Source: Lactobacillus selangorensis
Lineage (GTDB): Bacteria; Bacillota; Bacilli; Lactobacillales; Lactobacillaceae
Assembly (NCBI RefSeq): GCF_001437205.1
Contig: NZ_JQAZ01000005.1
Location: 62,001-126,000 of the forward strand
DNA: 64,000 nucleotides
Reading direction: 5' to 3'
Shown: positions 40,303 to 50,540 of the stretch, one piece after another
How the letters are laid out: every line of letters begins with the position of its first letter
Numbering within the stretch: the first letter of the stretch is position 1
The notes under the pieces: model-generated
What the model saw: only the letters and a program-made list of their open reading frames with translations
What the model was told of the DNA's origin: nothing
Databases searched by the model: none
Translations under genes and position numbers: made by a program

Positions 40303-40330
40303 TTGATGGCCTCCTTATTTGTTCATTTTT

Positions 40331-40361
40331 AGAATAAACCTTGGAGCGCACACCAAGGCAA
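40331..40361 (-). promoter_or_regulatory. MerR-type promoter of the flavodoxin-SDR operon
   Basis: TTGCCT (40356-40361), 19-base spacer, TATTCT (40331-40336) on the minus strand. The spacer holds the inverted repeat CTTGGTG-TGCG-CTCCAAG (40340-40357), starting at the fifth base of the -35 exactly as in two other promoters here. Confidence 0.62.
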
Positions 40362-40380
40362 GCTAAATTCCTTTTTATTT

Positions 40381-41247
40381 TTAATCGTCGGCATGCACAT
40401 CAAAGGCATTGAGCAGCATTTCTTCATTGCCGGGTGCATCGGGATCATACGAGCCCTTGCCGGTATCGAGCTGGCGCAATTGCTTCATTTCGGCGGGTGT
40501 CAGCTTAAAGTCGAAGATTTCACGGTTGCTCTTGATACGAGCGGCATGAACTGACTTAGGAAAGACGATGATGCCTTCCTGATTCTCAAACCGGAGGATG
40601 ACCTGCCCAGCATCCTTGCCGTACTTCGCAGCAATCTTCTGAATCGCCGGTTCATTCAGCAAATCATGATTACCCTGGCCAAGCGGTGCCCATGCTTCGA
40701 GCTTCACATTGCCATCGGCTAATAACTGCCGTAATTCCTGCTGCTGGAAATAGGGGTTGAATTGAACTTGGTTGACGGCCGGCAATGTGTCAAACTGTGG
40801 AATCGATTGTTTCCAGTACTTCGGTGTCATGTTGGAGACCCCAATCGAACGAATCTTGCCGGCATCCCGTGCTTCTTCCATCGCCTTCCAAGCACCAACA
40901 ACATCACCATATGGCTGGTGCAGCAAGTACAAGTCGATGTAATCAATGTCTAATTTCTGCAATGAACGGTCGATTGCCTTTTTGGCGGGTTCATACCCAT
41001 AATCCTGCAGCCACAGTTTGCTGGTCACCCAAATCTGGTCACGTGGAATGCCGCTGTCACGGACAGCTTTGCCGACTTCGGCTTCATTAAAGTAAGCCGT
41101 CGCCGTATCGATATGGCGATAACCATCTTTTAAGGCTTCGCTGACAGCCGTGTAAGTCGACCCGTCGGCGGGAATTTGAAAAGTCCCAAAGCCCATTGCC
41201 GGAATATTGTTGCCATCATTTAATTGAATCATTGGTGTTTCTGTCAT
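40381..41247 (-). CDS. Aldo-keto reductase
   Basis: The 288-residue NADPH-dependent enzyme starts MTETPMIQLNDGNNIPAMGF behind AAGGAGC. The catalytic tetrad is visible: Asp and Tyr in YRHIDTATAYFNEAEVG, Lys in VTSKLW, His in [10 protein letters not shown]. The C terminus has GIIVFPKSVHAARIKSN, which binds the cofactor phosphate. It reduces aldehydes or ketones. It lies one base after the first AKR gene, forming a two-gene operon divergent from a LysR gene. Confidence 0.93.
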   Translation of the reverse strand: MTETPMIQLNDGNNIPAMGFGTFQIPADGSTYTAVSEALKDGYRHIDTATAYFNEAEVGKAVRDSGIPRDQIWVTSKLWLQDYGYEPAKKAIDRSLQKLDIDYIDLYLLHQPYGDVVGAWKAMEEARDAGKIRSIGVSNMTPKYWKQSIPQFDTLPAVNQVQFNPYFQQQELRQLLADGNVKLEAWAPLGQGNHDLLNEPAIQKIAAKYGKDAGQVILRFENQEGIIVFPKSVHAARIKSNREIFDFKLTPAEMKQLRQLDTGKGSYDPDAPGNEEMLLNAFDVHADD

Positions 41248-41248
41248 G

Positions 41249-42490
<1,242 letters not shown>

Positions 42491-43384
42491 ATGAATATTC
42501 GTGTTTTGCGTTATTTTCTGGCTATCGCCGAATTGCGAACAATCTCCGGTGCAGCTCGTTTTCTCCATGTTTCGCAGCCGACCTTGTCGAAGCAGATCAG
42601 CGACCTGGAACAAGAACTGGGCGTCAAATTATTTACTCGTGGCCATCGGGAAATCACGTTGACGCAGGAAGGTCGTTATTTGCAGGCTCGGGCCAAAGAA
42701 ATCATTCAACTTGTCGATAAAACGACCGACACTTTGCAAAGCGATCACGATCTCATCAGCGGCGAATTGGACATCGGTGCCGGCGAAAGCATCGGCATGG
42801 AACGAATCTTAAAAACCGTCAGCGGTATTCAGCGTGATTATCCTGGCGTCAAAATTCACTTGCACAGCGGCGATGCGGCCGAAGTCGAAGACCAGCTCGA
42901 TGCCGGCGTTCTCGACTACGGCGTCATCATCGGCAAGCGGCAGTTAAATCGCTACGCCACTTTAAAACTGCCTGAATTTGATCGCTGGGGGATTGTCCTG
43001 CCAGCTGATGATCCACTTGCCCAAAAAGAAACACTCCAACCGGACGACTTGCGGCACAAACCGCTAATTGTCTCTGAACAGGCGGCCCATCGGCATCGTT
43101 TTGCCGACTGGTGGCGGAATCAGGCCAGCGACATTCGCATCATCGGGACCTATAACCTCTTATTTAATGCGACCATTTTAGTTCGCAATCATAGTTGTTA
43201 TGCCGTCGCCCTCGAAAACTTAATCGTCAATCGGGATAACGCCCACCTTGCCTTTCGCCGGTTCAGTCCCGAACTGACCGAACCGATTACCTTAATTTGG
43301 AAAAATGCCAATACCCCGTCGCCAGTCGCCCGACTCTTCTTGCAACGGTTGCAGGCCAGTCTCGCCACATCCGAAGAAAAATAG
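42491..43384 (+). CDS. LysR family regulator
   Basis: The 297-residue protein has an N-terminal LysR winged helix (MNIRVLRYFLAIAELRTISG, VSQPTLSKQISDLEQELG) and a periplasmic-binding-type effector domain (from about residue 90, LDIGAGESIGMERIL). It is divergent from the AKR operon and followed by an acetyltransferase gene. It probably activates the AKR genes on sensing a small organic ligand. Confidence 0.93.
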   Translation: MNIRVLRYFLAIAELRTISGAARFLHVSQPTLSKQISDLEQELGVKLFTRGHREITLTQEGRYLQARAKEIIQLVDKTTDTLQSDHDLISGELDIGAGESIGMERILKTVSGIQRDYPGVKIHLHSGDAAEVEDQLDAGVLDYGVIIGKRQLNRYATLKLPEFDRWGIVLPADDPLAQKETLQPDDLRHKPLIVSEQAAHRHRFADWWRNQASDIRIIGTYNLLFNATILVRNHSCYAVALENLIVNRDNAHLAFRRFSPELTEPITLIWKNANTPSPVARLFLQRLQASLATSEEK

Positions 43385-43477
43385 TTTTTAGTTATATCTG
43401 ACAATCAAAAATAGGTATTTCACATTCTTGCGAATTGAATTTATGCTAGAAGCATCAAATCGCAAGGAGGTCGTTTC

Positions 43478-43996
43478 ATGGCAGCAATTCAATCCAATAC
43501 AGAACATCAGCGCAAGATCATCGCTCAGAACCAGCGCTTGATTCAGCATTTAAATACGGACCTGCATTCGCCCGAAGAAATCAACCAGCTGGTCAGCGAG
43601 GTCGTCGGTTATCGAATCGATGCTTCAACTGAGATCCGGCTGCCGTTTTATACGGATTACGGCCGCAATATCAAACTCGGCAAACACATTTTTATCAATA
43701 GCAATGTCATGATGGTCGATCTCGGCGGCATTACGATTGATGATGAAGCACTGATTGGACCCGGCGCTTATTTAGTGTCCGTCAACCATCAAAATGAACC
43801 GGCCCAGCGTCATAATCTCGATGTCCGGCCGGTCCATATTAAACGCAATGCTTGGATTGGTGCTCGTGCAATCATCCTGCCGGGCGTGACTGTCGGTGAA
43901 AATGCAATCGTCGGTGCCGGTGCTATTGTCACCAAAAATGTGGCCGCCAATACCGTCGTCGTCGGTTCGCCGGCTCATTTTCTCCGTCATGTTTAA
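43478..43996 (+). CDS. Hexapeptide-repeat acetyltransferase
   Basis: The 172-residue enzyme has left-handed beta-helix repeats (IKLGKHIFINSNVMM, ITIDDEALIGPGAYL, GVTVGENAIVGAGAIV) and the catalytic histidine in VSVNHQNEPAQRH, as in sugar O-acetyltransferases of the LacA/Maa group. The N-terminal helical region is present. It lies 93 bases after LysR, behind an AAGGAGG site and its own candidate promoter (TTCACA, 17 bases, TATGCT). Acceptor unknown. Confidence 0.9.
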   Translation: MAAIQSNTEHQRKIIAQNQRLIQHLNTDLHSPEEINQLVSEVVGYRIDASTEIRLPFYTDYGRNIKLGKHIFINSNVMMVDLGGITIDDEALIGPGAYLVSVNHQNEPAQRHNLDVRPVHIKRNAWIGARAIILPGVTVGENAIVGAGAIVTKNVAANTVVVGSPAHFLRHV

Positions 43997-44003
43997 AAAA
44001 GGC

Positions 44004-44034
44004 TTGCCTTAAAGTCAGCTTCAAGGTTTATACT
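44004..44034 (+). promoter_or_regulatory. MerR-type promoter of the DUF3737-MalY operon
   Basis: TTGCCT (44004-44009), 19 bases, TATACT (44029-44034). The spacer carries CTTAAAG-TCAG-CTTCAAG (44008-44025), which fits the CTTAAAG-N4-CTTTAAG box known for the aldehyde-responsive MerR protein AdhR. Confidence 0.7.
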
Positions 44035-44070
44035 ATTTTTGCATTTTTAAGATAGAAAGAAGATTACTCA

Positions 44071-44930
44071 TTGACAGATTATAACAACCAATTTTTCGAA
44101 GGCGAACGTTCCTTATTCGCTGAACACGACGCCAATATCGTCAACACGACATTCGGCAACGGTGAATCCCCATTAAAGGAAAGCCGCAACATTACCTTGA
44201 CCGATTCCATTTTCAAGTGGAAGTACCCATTGTGGTACAGCAAGCACGTTCATGTCGACCATTCGATTTTTGAAACGATGTCGCGTTCCGGCATCTGGTA
44301 CACCGATGATATTGATATTAAAAACAGTACGCTGCAGGCCCCGAAATTATTCCGGCGGGCCCATCAGATTACCTTGACCAACGATCATTTCTCCGATGCC
44401 GAAGAAACACTGTGGAATTGTTCCGACATTCACATCGACAATGTCCAGGCGACGGGCGATTACTTCGGCATGAACAGTGAGAACATTTATGTCGATCACC
44501 TCAATCTCGTCGGCAATTATGTCTTCGATGGCGCCAAAAACGTCGAAGTCCATAACTCGACGTTCGTTTCTAAAGATGCGTTCTGGAACTGCGATAATGT
44601 CACGGTTTATGATTCGACCATCAATGGTGAATATTTAGCTTGGAACACCAAGAACTTAACCTTAATCAACTGTACCATCGAAAGTGAACAAGGGTTATGC
44701 TACATCGACCATCTGACAATGAAAAACTGCCAGCTGCTCAACCCGATCTGACGTTTGAATACTGCAGCGATATCGATGCCGAAATTACGACCCCTGTTGT
44801 CAGCATCAAGAATCCGATCAGCGGTACAATTCGAGTCGACCATGTCGCTCAAATCATCTTGGACCCCGACAAGATTGATCCCAAGCAAACCCAAATTATT
44901 CCGAATACGCAAAATGAGGCGACTGCTTAA
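44071..44930 (+). pseudogene. DUF3737 family protein with a late one-base frameshift
   Basis: From a TTG at 44071 (AAGAAG site) the frame gives 226 residues of DUF3737 beta-helix-like repeats (FEGERSLFAEHDANIVNTTF, WYSKHVHVDHSIFE, GDYFGMNSENIYVDHLNL), then KNCQLLNPI and a stop. In the next frame, DLTFEYCSDIDAEITTPVVS and the remaining 60 residues follow directly, ending in TAATG at the malY start. One base is missing at about 44742. DUF3737 proteins are about 285 residues, so only the C-terminal fifth is lost; partial function cannot be excluded. Confidence 0.83.
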
Positions 44931-46096
44931 TGTATGATTTTGAAACGATTCCGAATCGGCGCAACACCGATTCGATCAAATGGGATATCAAACCCGACGA
45001 ACTCCCGATGTGGATCGCCGACATGGACTTCAAAACGGCCCCTGAGATTACGACGGCCATGCAGAAAAAAGTCAGTCAAGGAATCTTCGGTTACGAAGCA
45101 CCCGGCCAGGATTATTTTGATGCCGTAGCCGACTGGTACGCCACTGAACATCATGCCCGGCCGCAAACCGATTGGATGATCTTCACAACAGGTGTCGTGC
45201 CGGCCATTTCGGCGATTGTCCGCCGGATTTCCCATATCGGCGACAATGTCGTCGTTCAAGCGCCGGTTTACAATATTTTCTACAACTCAATCCGCAACAA
45301 CGGCCGGCATATTTTATCAAATGACTTGCTTTACGATGAAAAAACGCTGACTTATGCGATTGATTGGGACGATCTGGAACATAAACTGGCCGAACCGCTG
45401 ACCACCTTAATGATTCTCTGCAATCCCCATAATCCAATCGGCAAAGTCTGGACCAAAGATGAACTGATTCGTTTAGCCACGTTGTGCAAAGACAATCACG
45501 TGACGCTTTTAAGCGATGAAATTCATGGCGATTTGGTCCTGCGTGGCCATGACTACACGCCGTTGTTCTCGTTGCCAGCCGACTTGATTCAGAACATCAT
45601 TACTTTGGTTTCACCTAGCAAGACGTTTAACGTCGCCGCGCTGCATGCCGCCACTGCGATCGTGCCGAATTCTGATTTACGGGCGTCCGTTAATCGGGGT
45701 CTGAATACCGATGAAGTCGCCGAACCGAATTTATTGGCAATTCCAGGCACAATTGCCGCCTACACCCAGGGCCATGACTGGCTGGCTGCTTTGAAGCAGC
45801 AGCTCGTTGCCAATGAAAAAATGGTAACTGATTTTGTAGCCGCCAACATTCCAGCCATCAAAGTCGTCCCATCCGCCGCCACTTATTTAATGTGGCTCGA
45901 TTGCCACAATGTCAGTGATAACAGCGAAAAACTGGCAGATTTCATCCGTCAGAAAACCGGTTTGTACCTGAATGCCGGTGGTGAATACGGCGGCGATGGT
46001 CATGATTTTCTGCGCATGAATATTGCCTGTCCAGCTTCCATGGTCCAAGATGGACTCGAACGGCTCCAGAAAGGGATTGCTGCCTATCAAAAATAG
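44930..46096 (+). CDS. MalY/PatB-type PLP-dependent C-S lyase or aminotransferase
   Basis: The 388-residue fold-type I enzyme starts MYDFETIPNRRNTDSIKWD, the MalY/PatB signature, then LPMWIADMDFKTAPEI. NPHNPIGKVW, SDEIHGDLVL and the PLP lysine in SPSKTFNVAALHAA are conserved. These enzymes cleave cystathionine or cysteine conjugates (beta-lyase). The ATG overlaps the stop of DUF3737 (TAATG), so translation is coupled, and the two are very often neighbours in lactobacilli. Confidence 0.93.
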   Translation: MYDFETIPNRRNTDSIKWDIKPDELPMWIADMDFKTAPEITTAMQKKVSQGIFGYEAPGQDYFDAVADWYATEHHARPQTDWMIFTTGVVPAISAIVRRISHIGDNVVVQAPVYNIFYNSIRNNGRHILSNDLLYDEKTLTYAIDWDDLEHKLAEPLTTLMILCNPHNPIGKVWTKDELIRLATLCKDNHVTLLSDEIHGDLVLRGHDYTPLFSLPADLIQNIITLVSPSKTFNVAALHAATAIVPNSDLRASVNRGLNTDEVAEPNLLAIPGTIAAYTQGHDWLAALKQQLVANEKMVTDFVAANIPAIKVVPSAATYLMWLDCHNVSDNSEKLADFIRQKTGLYLNAGGEYGGDGHDFLRMNIACPASMVQDGLERLQKGIAAYQK

Positions 46097-46141
46097 GCAC
46101 ACAAAAAGCCGCCAGCTATCCTGACGACTTCAGTTGCCGCT

Positions 46142-47065
46142 TTATCCTAAAACATTTTTGGTCGCTTCGGCCAGGTTTTCGATGACCTGTTCACCGGCTG
46201 CTTGACTAGAGCTGCCGTACGTCAAAACGGCGATCGTATAACCATCCGCATTGATTGCGCCGACATGGCCGATGCTATTAACGATCCATTTGCCGCTGTC
46301 ATCGCTGAGCCAGCCGTTTTTCAGCTGGTAGTTGGTGGATCCGGCTGAAATTCCCCATTGCTGGTCGCTTTCGGTCGTGTTCATCAGCTGCATCGCATAA
46401 CTGCGTTCGCTCTTGGTCAGGTAATTATTGGCCCCATAGAAAATGGTATTTAATAACTTGACTTGGTCGGCCGCCGTCGTGGTGGTCAGCCCCCATGACT
46501 CCAAATTAGCCTTCGTATTGTTCATATTCAGCGCCGAATAAGTGGCATCGTTGCCGTCATAGCCGCCTAAATCATTATTCAGCAGATCGGTACAAGCATC
46601 ATTATCGCTGTTTTCAATCATCGTCTGTAATTCTGATTTTTCGGTCGTGGTCAACGTAGTGCCGTTCTTCTTGGCCTTATGCAACACGGCGGTCAGGACG
46701 GATGCCTTAACGATGCTGGCGGTATCAAACGTATCGCTATCACTCTGTTTGACGGTATACGTGTATGTCTTATTCGTTTTCGGCGAATAAACAGCAATGT
46801 CGACGTCAAGACCGGACACATTGGCAAGCACATTCTTCCACGCCGACTGCAGTGCTTGATTGGTCGCATCGTTCGTCGTATTGCTCAGCTTTTGCGTCGT
46901 CGCTGTTTTGCTGGTTGCCTGGGTCGATTGGCTAGTTGCCGTTGCACTCGAAGAGGCTGCTGCTTCATTGCTGCTGTCAGAGGCATTGACAAAGTGGAAA
47001 CACAGGACGATCATTCCGATTACTAAAGCGGCGACGGTAAGGACATGGACTATTCTTTTACGCAT
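46142..47065 (-). CDS. Beta-lactamase-like serine hydrolase, membrane anchored
   Basis: The 307-residue paralogue of the protein at 36727 has one N-terminal helix, a Ser/Thr/Ala-rich linker (residues about 30-60), the enzyme motifs SxxK in TASIVKASV, SDN in MIENSDNDACTDLL, and KNGW. The linker suggests exposure through the cell wall. The core is closely similar to its paralogue, so this looks like a duplication. Peptidoglycan-related activity is more likely than antibiotic hydrolysis, but this is an inference. Confidence 0.88.
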   Translation of the reverse strand: MRKRIVHVLTVAALVIGMIVLCFHFVNASDSSNEAAASSSATATSQSTQATSKTATTQKLSNTTNDATNQALQSAWKNVLANVSGLDVDIAVYSPKTNKTYTYTVKQSDSDTFDTASIVKASVLTAVLHKAKKNGTTLTTTEKSELQTMIENSDNDACTDLLNNDLGGYDGNDATYSALNMNNTKANLESWGLTTTTAADQVKLLNTIFYGANNYLTKSERSYAMQLMNTTESDQQWGISAGSTNYQLKNGWLSDDSGKWIVNSIGHVGAINADGYTIAVLTYGSSSQAAGEQVIENLAEATKNVLG

Positions 47066-47312
47066 TTAAAAACTTCTTTTCTGATTTAGATTGTTAAAAC
47101 TGGATTTTAGAGGAGCTACCTTAAAAGTACCTTTAAAACGTGAAGATTCAGTGACGCAATCGCAATCATTTTAAGCTGTTTTTGAAATCAATATGCGCTG
47201 TAAAGCGCGCCAAACCGGCATTCTAATCTTGATGTTGGGTAACTCGGCACACTTATTAAGATTTTTATAAGCCTAATTATTTGACAATTTTTATTTTTGA
47301 TGAAATTTGTGT

Positions 47313-47343
47313 TTGACTTGAAGTCTGCTTTAAGTGGTATTGT
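47313..47343 (+). promoter_or_regulatory. MerR-type promoter of the acetyltransferase-ADH operon
   Basis: TTGACT (47313-47318), 19 bases, TATTGT (47338-47343). The spacer holds CTTGAAG-TCTG-CTTTAAG (47317-47334), in the same register as the other two sites. The remaining bases of the 325-base gap back to the serine hydrolase are AT-rich with no gene. Confidence 0.7.
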
Positions 47344-47389
47344 AAAAACGGTATCATAACAATATCAAGTTGTTTGGAGGCGATTCACA

Positions 47390-47998
47390 ATCGATAATAT
47401 CAAACGCAAAGCACAGCACCTGCCCTATCACTATGACGACCCGAAATTAATCGGCGACCAGACACAATACTTAGATTTGGTCTACCAGTTCAACCAGCTG
47501 CGGCCATCGCAAACGGCTGAAAAAGAAGCGCTGCTGCACAAAATGTTTGCCGAAGTCGGACCGCAGACACACATCGAAGCACCGTTCCATGCCAATTGGG
47601 GCGGGCATGACGTTCATTTAGGCGCCCATGTCTATTGCAATTTCAATATGACGATGGTCGACGATGCCCCGATTTATATCGGCGATGATTGTATGTTCGG
47701 TCCCAATGTCGTCATTGCGACATCTGGTCATCCTGTTTTGCCCGTACTGCGCAAACACGGTTATGTCTATAACTTCCCTGTTACCATTGGCAACAACGTC
47801 TGGGTCGGTGCTGGGGTTCAAATCCTGCCTGGCGTCACCATCGGCGAAAATACCGTCATCGGTGCCGGCAGTGTTGTCACCCACGATATTCCTGCCAATG
47901 TCGTTGCCTTCGGGTCGCCTTGCAAAGTGGCACGCCCCATCGGTGACAAAGACAAAGAATATTATTTTAAGAACCATCGCTTAGATGTTTCTGACTAA
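47390..47998 (+). CDS. Maltose/sugar O-acetyltransferase with apparent ATC start
   Basis: The protein has an N-terminal Mac-type domain (DNIKRKAQHLPYHYDDPKL, LVYQFNQLRPSQTAEKEALL) and beta-helix repeats with catalytic His in IATSGHPVLPVLRKHG and GVTIGENTVIGAGSVV. The Mac domain is open in frame up to an ATC at 47390, nine bases after GGAGG, while no ATG, GTG or TTG lies nearby. The next possible start is TTG 47477, which would cut off half of the Mac domain. Either ATC is used (inefficiently) or the start codon has mutated. First gene of an operon with the alcohol dehydrogenase. Confidence 0.75.
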   Translation: MDNIKRKAQHLPYHYDDPKLIGDQTQYLDLVYQFNQLRPSQTAEKEALLHKMFAEVGPQTHIEAPFHANWGGHDVHLGAHVYCNFNMTMVDDAPIYIGDDCMFGPNVVIATSGHPVLPVLRKHGYVYNFPVTIGNNVWVGAGVQILPGVTIGENTVIGAGSVVTHDIPANVVAFGSPCKVARPIGDKDKEYYFKNHRLDVSD

Positions 47999-48084
47999 CA
48001 AAAAGGCGTTTTGCTCGCCGGCTCCATGCCGGCATGTTAATCTGAAACTGATCAATTTGATTATAAAAAAGGAGTGTTTCTTGT

Positions 48085-49128
48085 ATGAAAACAGCTATTT
48101 TTGAAAAAGCCGGCCAAGTCGGCATTAAAGATGTCCCCATGCCTAAAATTGAAAAAGATGATGACGTCATCATCAAAGTTGTCCGGACCTGTGTCTGCGG
48201 TTCCGACCTCTGGGCTTACCGTGGTTTAGACAATGCCCCAGAAAATTCTGAAAACTCCGGCCACGAAGCTATCGGGGTCGTCACCGAAGTCGGTTCCGCC
48301 ATCACAACTGTTGTGCCTGGTGATTTTGTCATTGCACCATTTACCCATGGCTGCGGCTATTGTGCTGCTTGCCGGGCCGGATTTGACGGTATTTGCCAAA
48401 GTCACACCGACAATTTCAGTACCGGCGACCAAGCCGAATACATCCGTTTCCAGCATGGCGAATGGGCTTTAATCAAAATTCCCGGCAAACCAGAAGACTA
48501 CAGTGACGGCATGCTCAATTCCTTATTGACCTTAGCCGATGTCATGGCGACCGGCTATCATGCCGCCCGTGTTTCCAATGTCCATGAAGGCAGTACCGTT
48601 GCCGTCATCGGTGATGGTGCCGTTGGTCTCTGCGGTGTCATTGCAGCCCAGATGCGGGGTGCCAAGCGCATTATCATGATGAGCCACCATGAAGATCGTG
48701 CCCAAATGGCCCGTGAATTCGGTGCCACCGATATCGTGGCTGAACGTGGCGACGATGCCGTTGCGAAGGTCAAGGAATTGACTAATAACGCCGGTGTTGA
48801 TGCTGTGCTCGAATGTGTCGGTTCTGAATCTTCCAACGACGAAGCCATGAAGATGGTCCGTCCTGGTGCCATCATCGGCCGTGTCGGCTTGCCGCATGAA
48901 CCGAAGATGGATATGGCACAGTCCTTCTATAACAACACCATTATTGCTGGCGGCCCTGCCTCTGTCACCACTTATGACAAGAACGTCTTATTAAAGGCTG
49001 TCTTAGATGGCGACATCCACCCTGGCAAGGTCTTCACAAAACGTTTCAGTCTTGATAACATCGATGCTGCTTACAAGTCTATGGCTAACCGTGAAGCCAT
49101 CAAGGCACTGGTCATCCCTGAAGACTAA
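48085..49128 (+). CDS. Zinc-dependent alcohol dehydrogenase
   Basis: The 347-residue medium-chain dehydrogenase shows the catalytic zinc ligands in VCGSDLW and GHEAIGVV, the structural zinc cysteines in HGCGYCAACRAGFDGIC, and the NAD(P) loop VIGDGAVGLCGVIAAQ. It belongs to the threonine dehydrogenase-like/ADH_zinc group of aldehyde or alcohol dehydrogenases. Start supported by AAGGAGTG. It follows the acetyltransferase gene by 87 bases containing a GCCGGC hairpin, and shares its MerR-type promoter, which fits aldehyde stress. Confidence 0.92.
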   Translation: MKTAIFEKAGQVGIKDVPMPKIEKDDDVIIKVVRTCVCGSDLWAYRGLDNAPENSENSGHEAIGVVTEVGSAITTVVPGDFVIAPFTHGCGYCAACRAGFDGICQSHTDNFSTGDQAEYIRFQHGEWALIKIPGKPEDYSDGMLNSLLTLADVMATGYHAARVSNVHEGSTVAVIGDGAVGLCGVIAAQMRGAKRIIMMSHHEDRAQMAREFGATDIVAERGDDAVAKVKELTNNAGVDAVLECVGSESSNDEAMKMVRPGAIIGRVGLPHEPKMDMAQSFYNNTIIAGGPASVTTYDKNVLLKAVLDGDIHPGKVFTKRFSLDNIDAAYKSMANREAIKALVIPED

Positions 49129-49145
49129 TTTCACGCAATCTATTC

Positions 49146-49177
49146 AAAAAACGCCGACAAATTTGCCGGCGTTTTTT
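49146..49177 (+). terminator. Terminator of the ADH operon
   Basis: AAAAACGCCG and CGGCGTTTTTT form the stem around ACAAATTTGC, 17 bases after the ADH stop. Confidence 0.85.
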
Positions 49178-49268
49178 GTATACGCACTTAAAACCAAAAT
49201 GTGCATTGACACATTCCATCAGCATTCGCATACTGAAGATAGTTGTTTTACATAAGGAGGATATCCAT

Positions 49269-49985
49269 TTGACTTGGCTCATTATTATTGTTGCTTCTGT
49301 TTTGGCTGCACTAGTGCAAGGATTGACTGGTTTCGGTTCCGTAATCATTATGATGATTTTCTTTCCAGCCATTTTTCCGATCAGTCGGGCGGCCGGAATT
49401 GCTGGCACGATTATGTTTACCAGTGTGCTGACCCTGACACTCCGTTACCACCATTACTTTAAGCTAAAACGAGTATTGCCGCCGTTTATCGTCTATGCCG
49501 CCGTTGCCACTTGGTCGGTCCATTTGAGCAATGTGCTCGACACCCGTGTCTTGCGGCTGATGCTCGGTGCACTCTTGGTTGTTTTGAGCCTCTACTTCAT
49601 TTTCTCAAAAAGTGCCGGACGTGCGAAATATCCTTGGTACATTGCCCTTTTGTTCATGGTCATCTCCGGCTTCTTTAACGGACTCTTTGGAATCGGCGGT
49701 CCGTTGATGGCCCTCTACTTCCTGTCATTATCCGACTCGATGGGCGATTATCTCGGTAATATTCAGGGTTTCTTCCTAATCGATGCCTTTTACATCACCA
49801 GCGTCCGTGTCGCCAACGGCATTTTAGGGACGATTGACATCCCGTATATCATCGTCGGGATGATTGCGGCCATATTCGGGACCATCATTGCCACTCACTT
49901 GTCAGAGCGCTGGGACCTGCAGACCATTAAGCCTTGGATCTACGCCTTTATCGGCCTCAGCGGCATTTATTATTTATTTTTCTAA
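49269..49985 (+). CDS. TauE/SafE-family membrane exporter
   Basis: The 238-residue protein has about eight helices and the two family repeats: LVQGLTGFGSVIIMM near the N terminus and FFNGLFGIGGPLMALYFL in the second half. Members move sulfite, sulfonates or other organic anions. The start is a TTG directly behind AAGGAGGATATCCA; upstream codons have no site. Its promoter is TTGACA, 17 bases, CATACT. It is separated from ADH by a terminator. Confidence 0.9.
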   Translation: MTWLIIIVASVLAALVQGLTGFGSVIIMMIFFPAIFPISRAAGIAGTIMFTSVLTLTLRYHHYFKLKRVLPPFIVYAAVATWSVHLSNVLDTRVLRLMLGALLVVLSLYFIFSKSAGRAKYPWYIALLFMVISGFFNGLFGIGGPLMALYFLSLSDSMGDYLGNIQGFFLIDAFYITSVRVANGILGTIDIPYIIVGMIAAIFGTIIATHLSERWDLQTIKPWIYAFIGLSGIYYLFF

Positions 49986-49992
49986 AAAAGGC

Positions 49993-50023
49993 TTGACATG
50001 GAACGCGTTCCATCGTTTACGCT
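49993..50023 (+). promoter_or_regulatory. Promoter with LacI-type operator A
   Basis: TTGACA is abutted by the perfect palindrome ATGGAACGCGTTCCAT (49998-50013), and TACGCT lies 19 bases after the -35. The same plan recurs at 54327 and in part at 51505. Confidence 0.65.
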
Positions 50024-50060
50024 TGCTTTGTTAAAGAACAACGTAAGGATGGTGAGCCTC

Positions 50061-50537
50061 ATGACACAGCTCGTTTTAGATCAAACCAAATTATTCGCAC
50101 CAGTTGCTGGCCAAGTAACCTCGTTAGATAAAGCACCCGATACCGATCTCCGTCACAAACGAATGCGAATCGGTTTTGCGATCGAGCCGACGGACAGTAT
50201 GATTTACAGTCCCGTTGACGGGGTCGTGACCTCAACCTTCCCGACCCGCCATGCGATCGGCATTACGAGTGGTGCGTTACAGCTGCTGGTCTATTTCGGA
50301 ATCGACACGATCGATCTGAATGGCGAGCCATTTGAAAATTTTGTTCATGTCGGCGATACAGTGACTCCGGAAACGGCAATTGCTGCAATGGACCTCGCCG
50401 CCATCGAAATGGCCGGCAAGCAAACGACCGTAACTGTTTTGTTGTACGATACGGATATTCAATTACAATCTTATCAACTCTTAACCAAACACCGAGTTGC
50501 GGCGGGCACGTTAACCGCCGAAATTATCACCCGCTAA
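50061..50537 (+). CDS. PTS EIIA (glucose-type) domain protein lacking the phosphohistidine
   Basis: The 158-residue protein is a free IIA-Glc-like domain: LFAPVAGQVTSLDKAPD, YSPVDGVVTS, RHAIGIT and LVYFGIDTIDLNGEPF. In intact EIIA the last motif is VHFGIDTV, whose His is phosphorylated by HPr; here it is Tyr (codon TAT, one C-to-T change from CAT). The assisting His in RHAIGI remains. Phosphate transfer should therefore fail, leaving a binding or regulatory role, or decay. The ATG at 50061 is preceded by AAGGATGGTGAG. Confidence 0.85.
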   Translation: MTQLVLDQTKLFAPVAGQVTSLDKAPDTDLRHKRMRIGFAIEPTDSMIYSPVDGVVTSTFPTRHAIGITSGALQLLVYFGIDTIDLNGEPFENFVHVGDTVTPETAIAAMDLAAIEMAGKQTTVTVLLYDTDIQLQSYQLLTKHRVAAGTLTAEIITR

Positions 50538-50540
50538 CTA

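Noticed and set aside
46100-46145. Possible terminator between malY and the serine hydrolase
   Set aside because: AAGCCGCCAGC and the opposite GTTGCCGCTTT pair only with several bulges; not strong enough to call.
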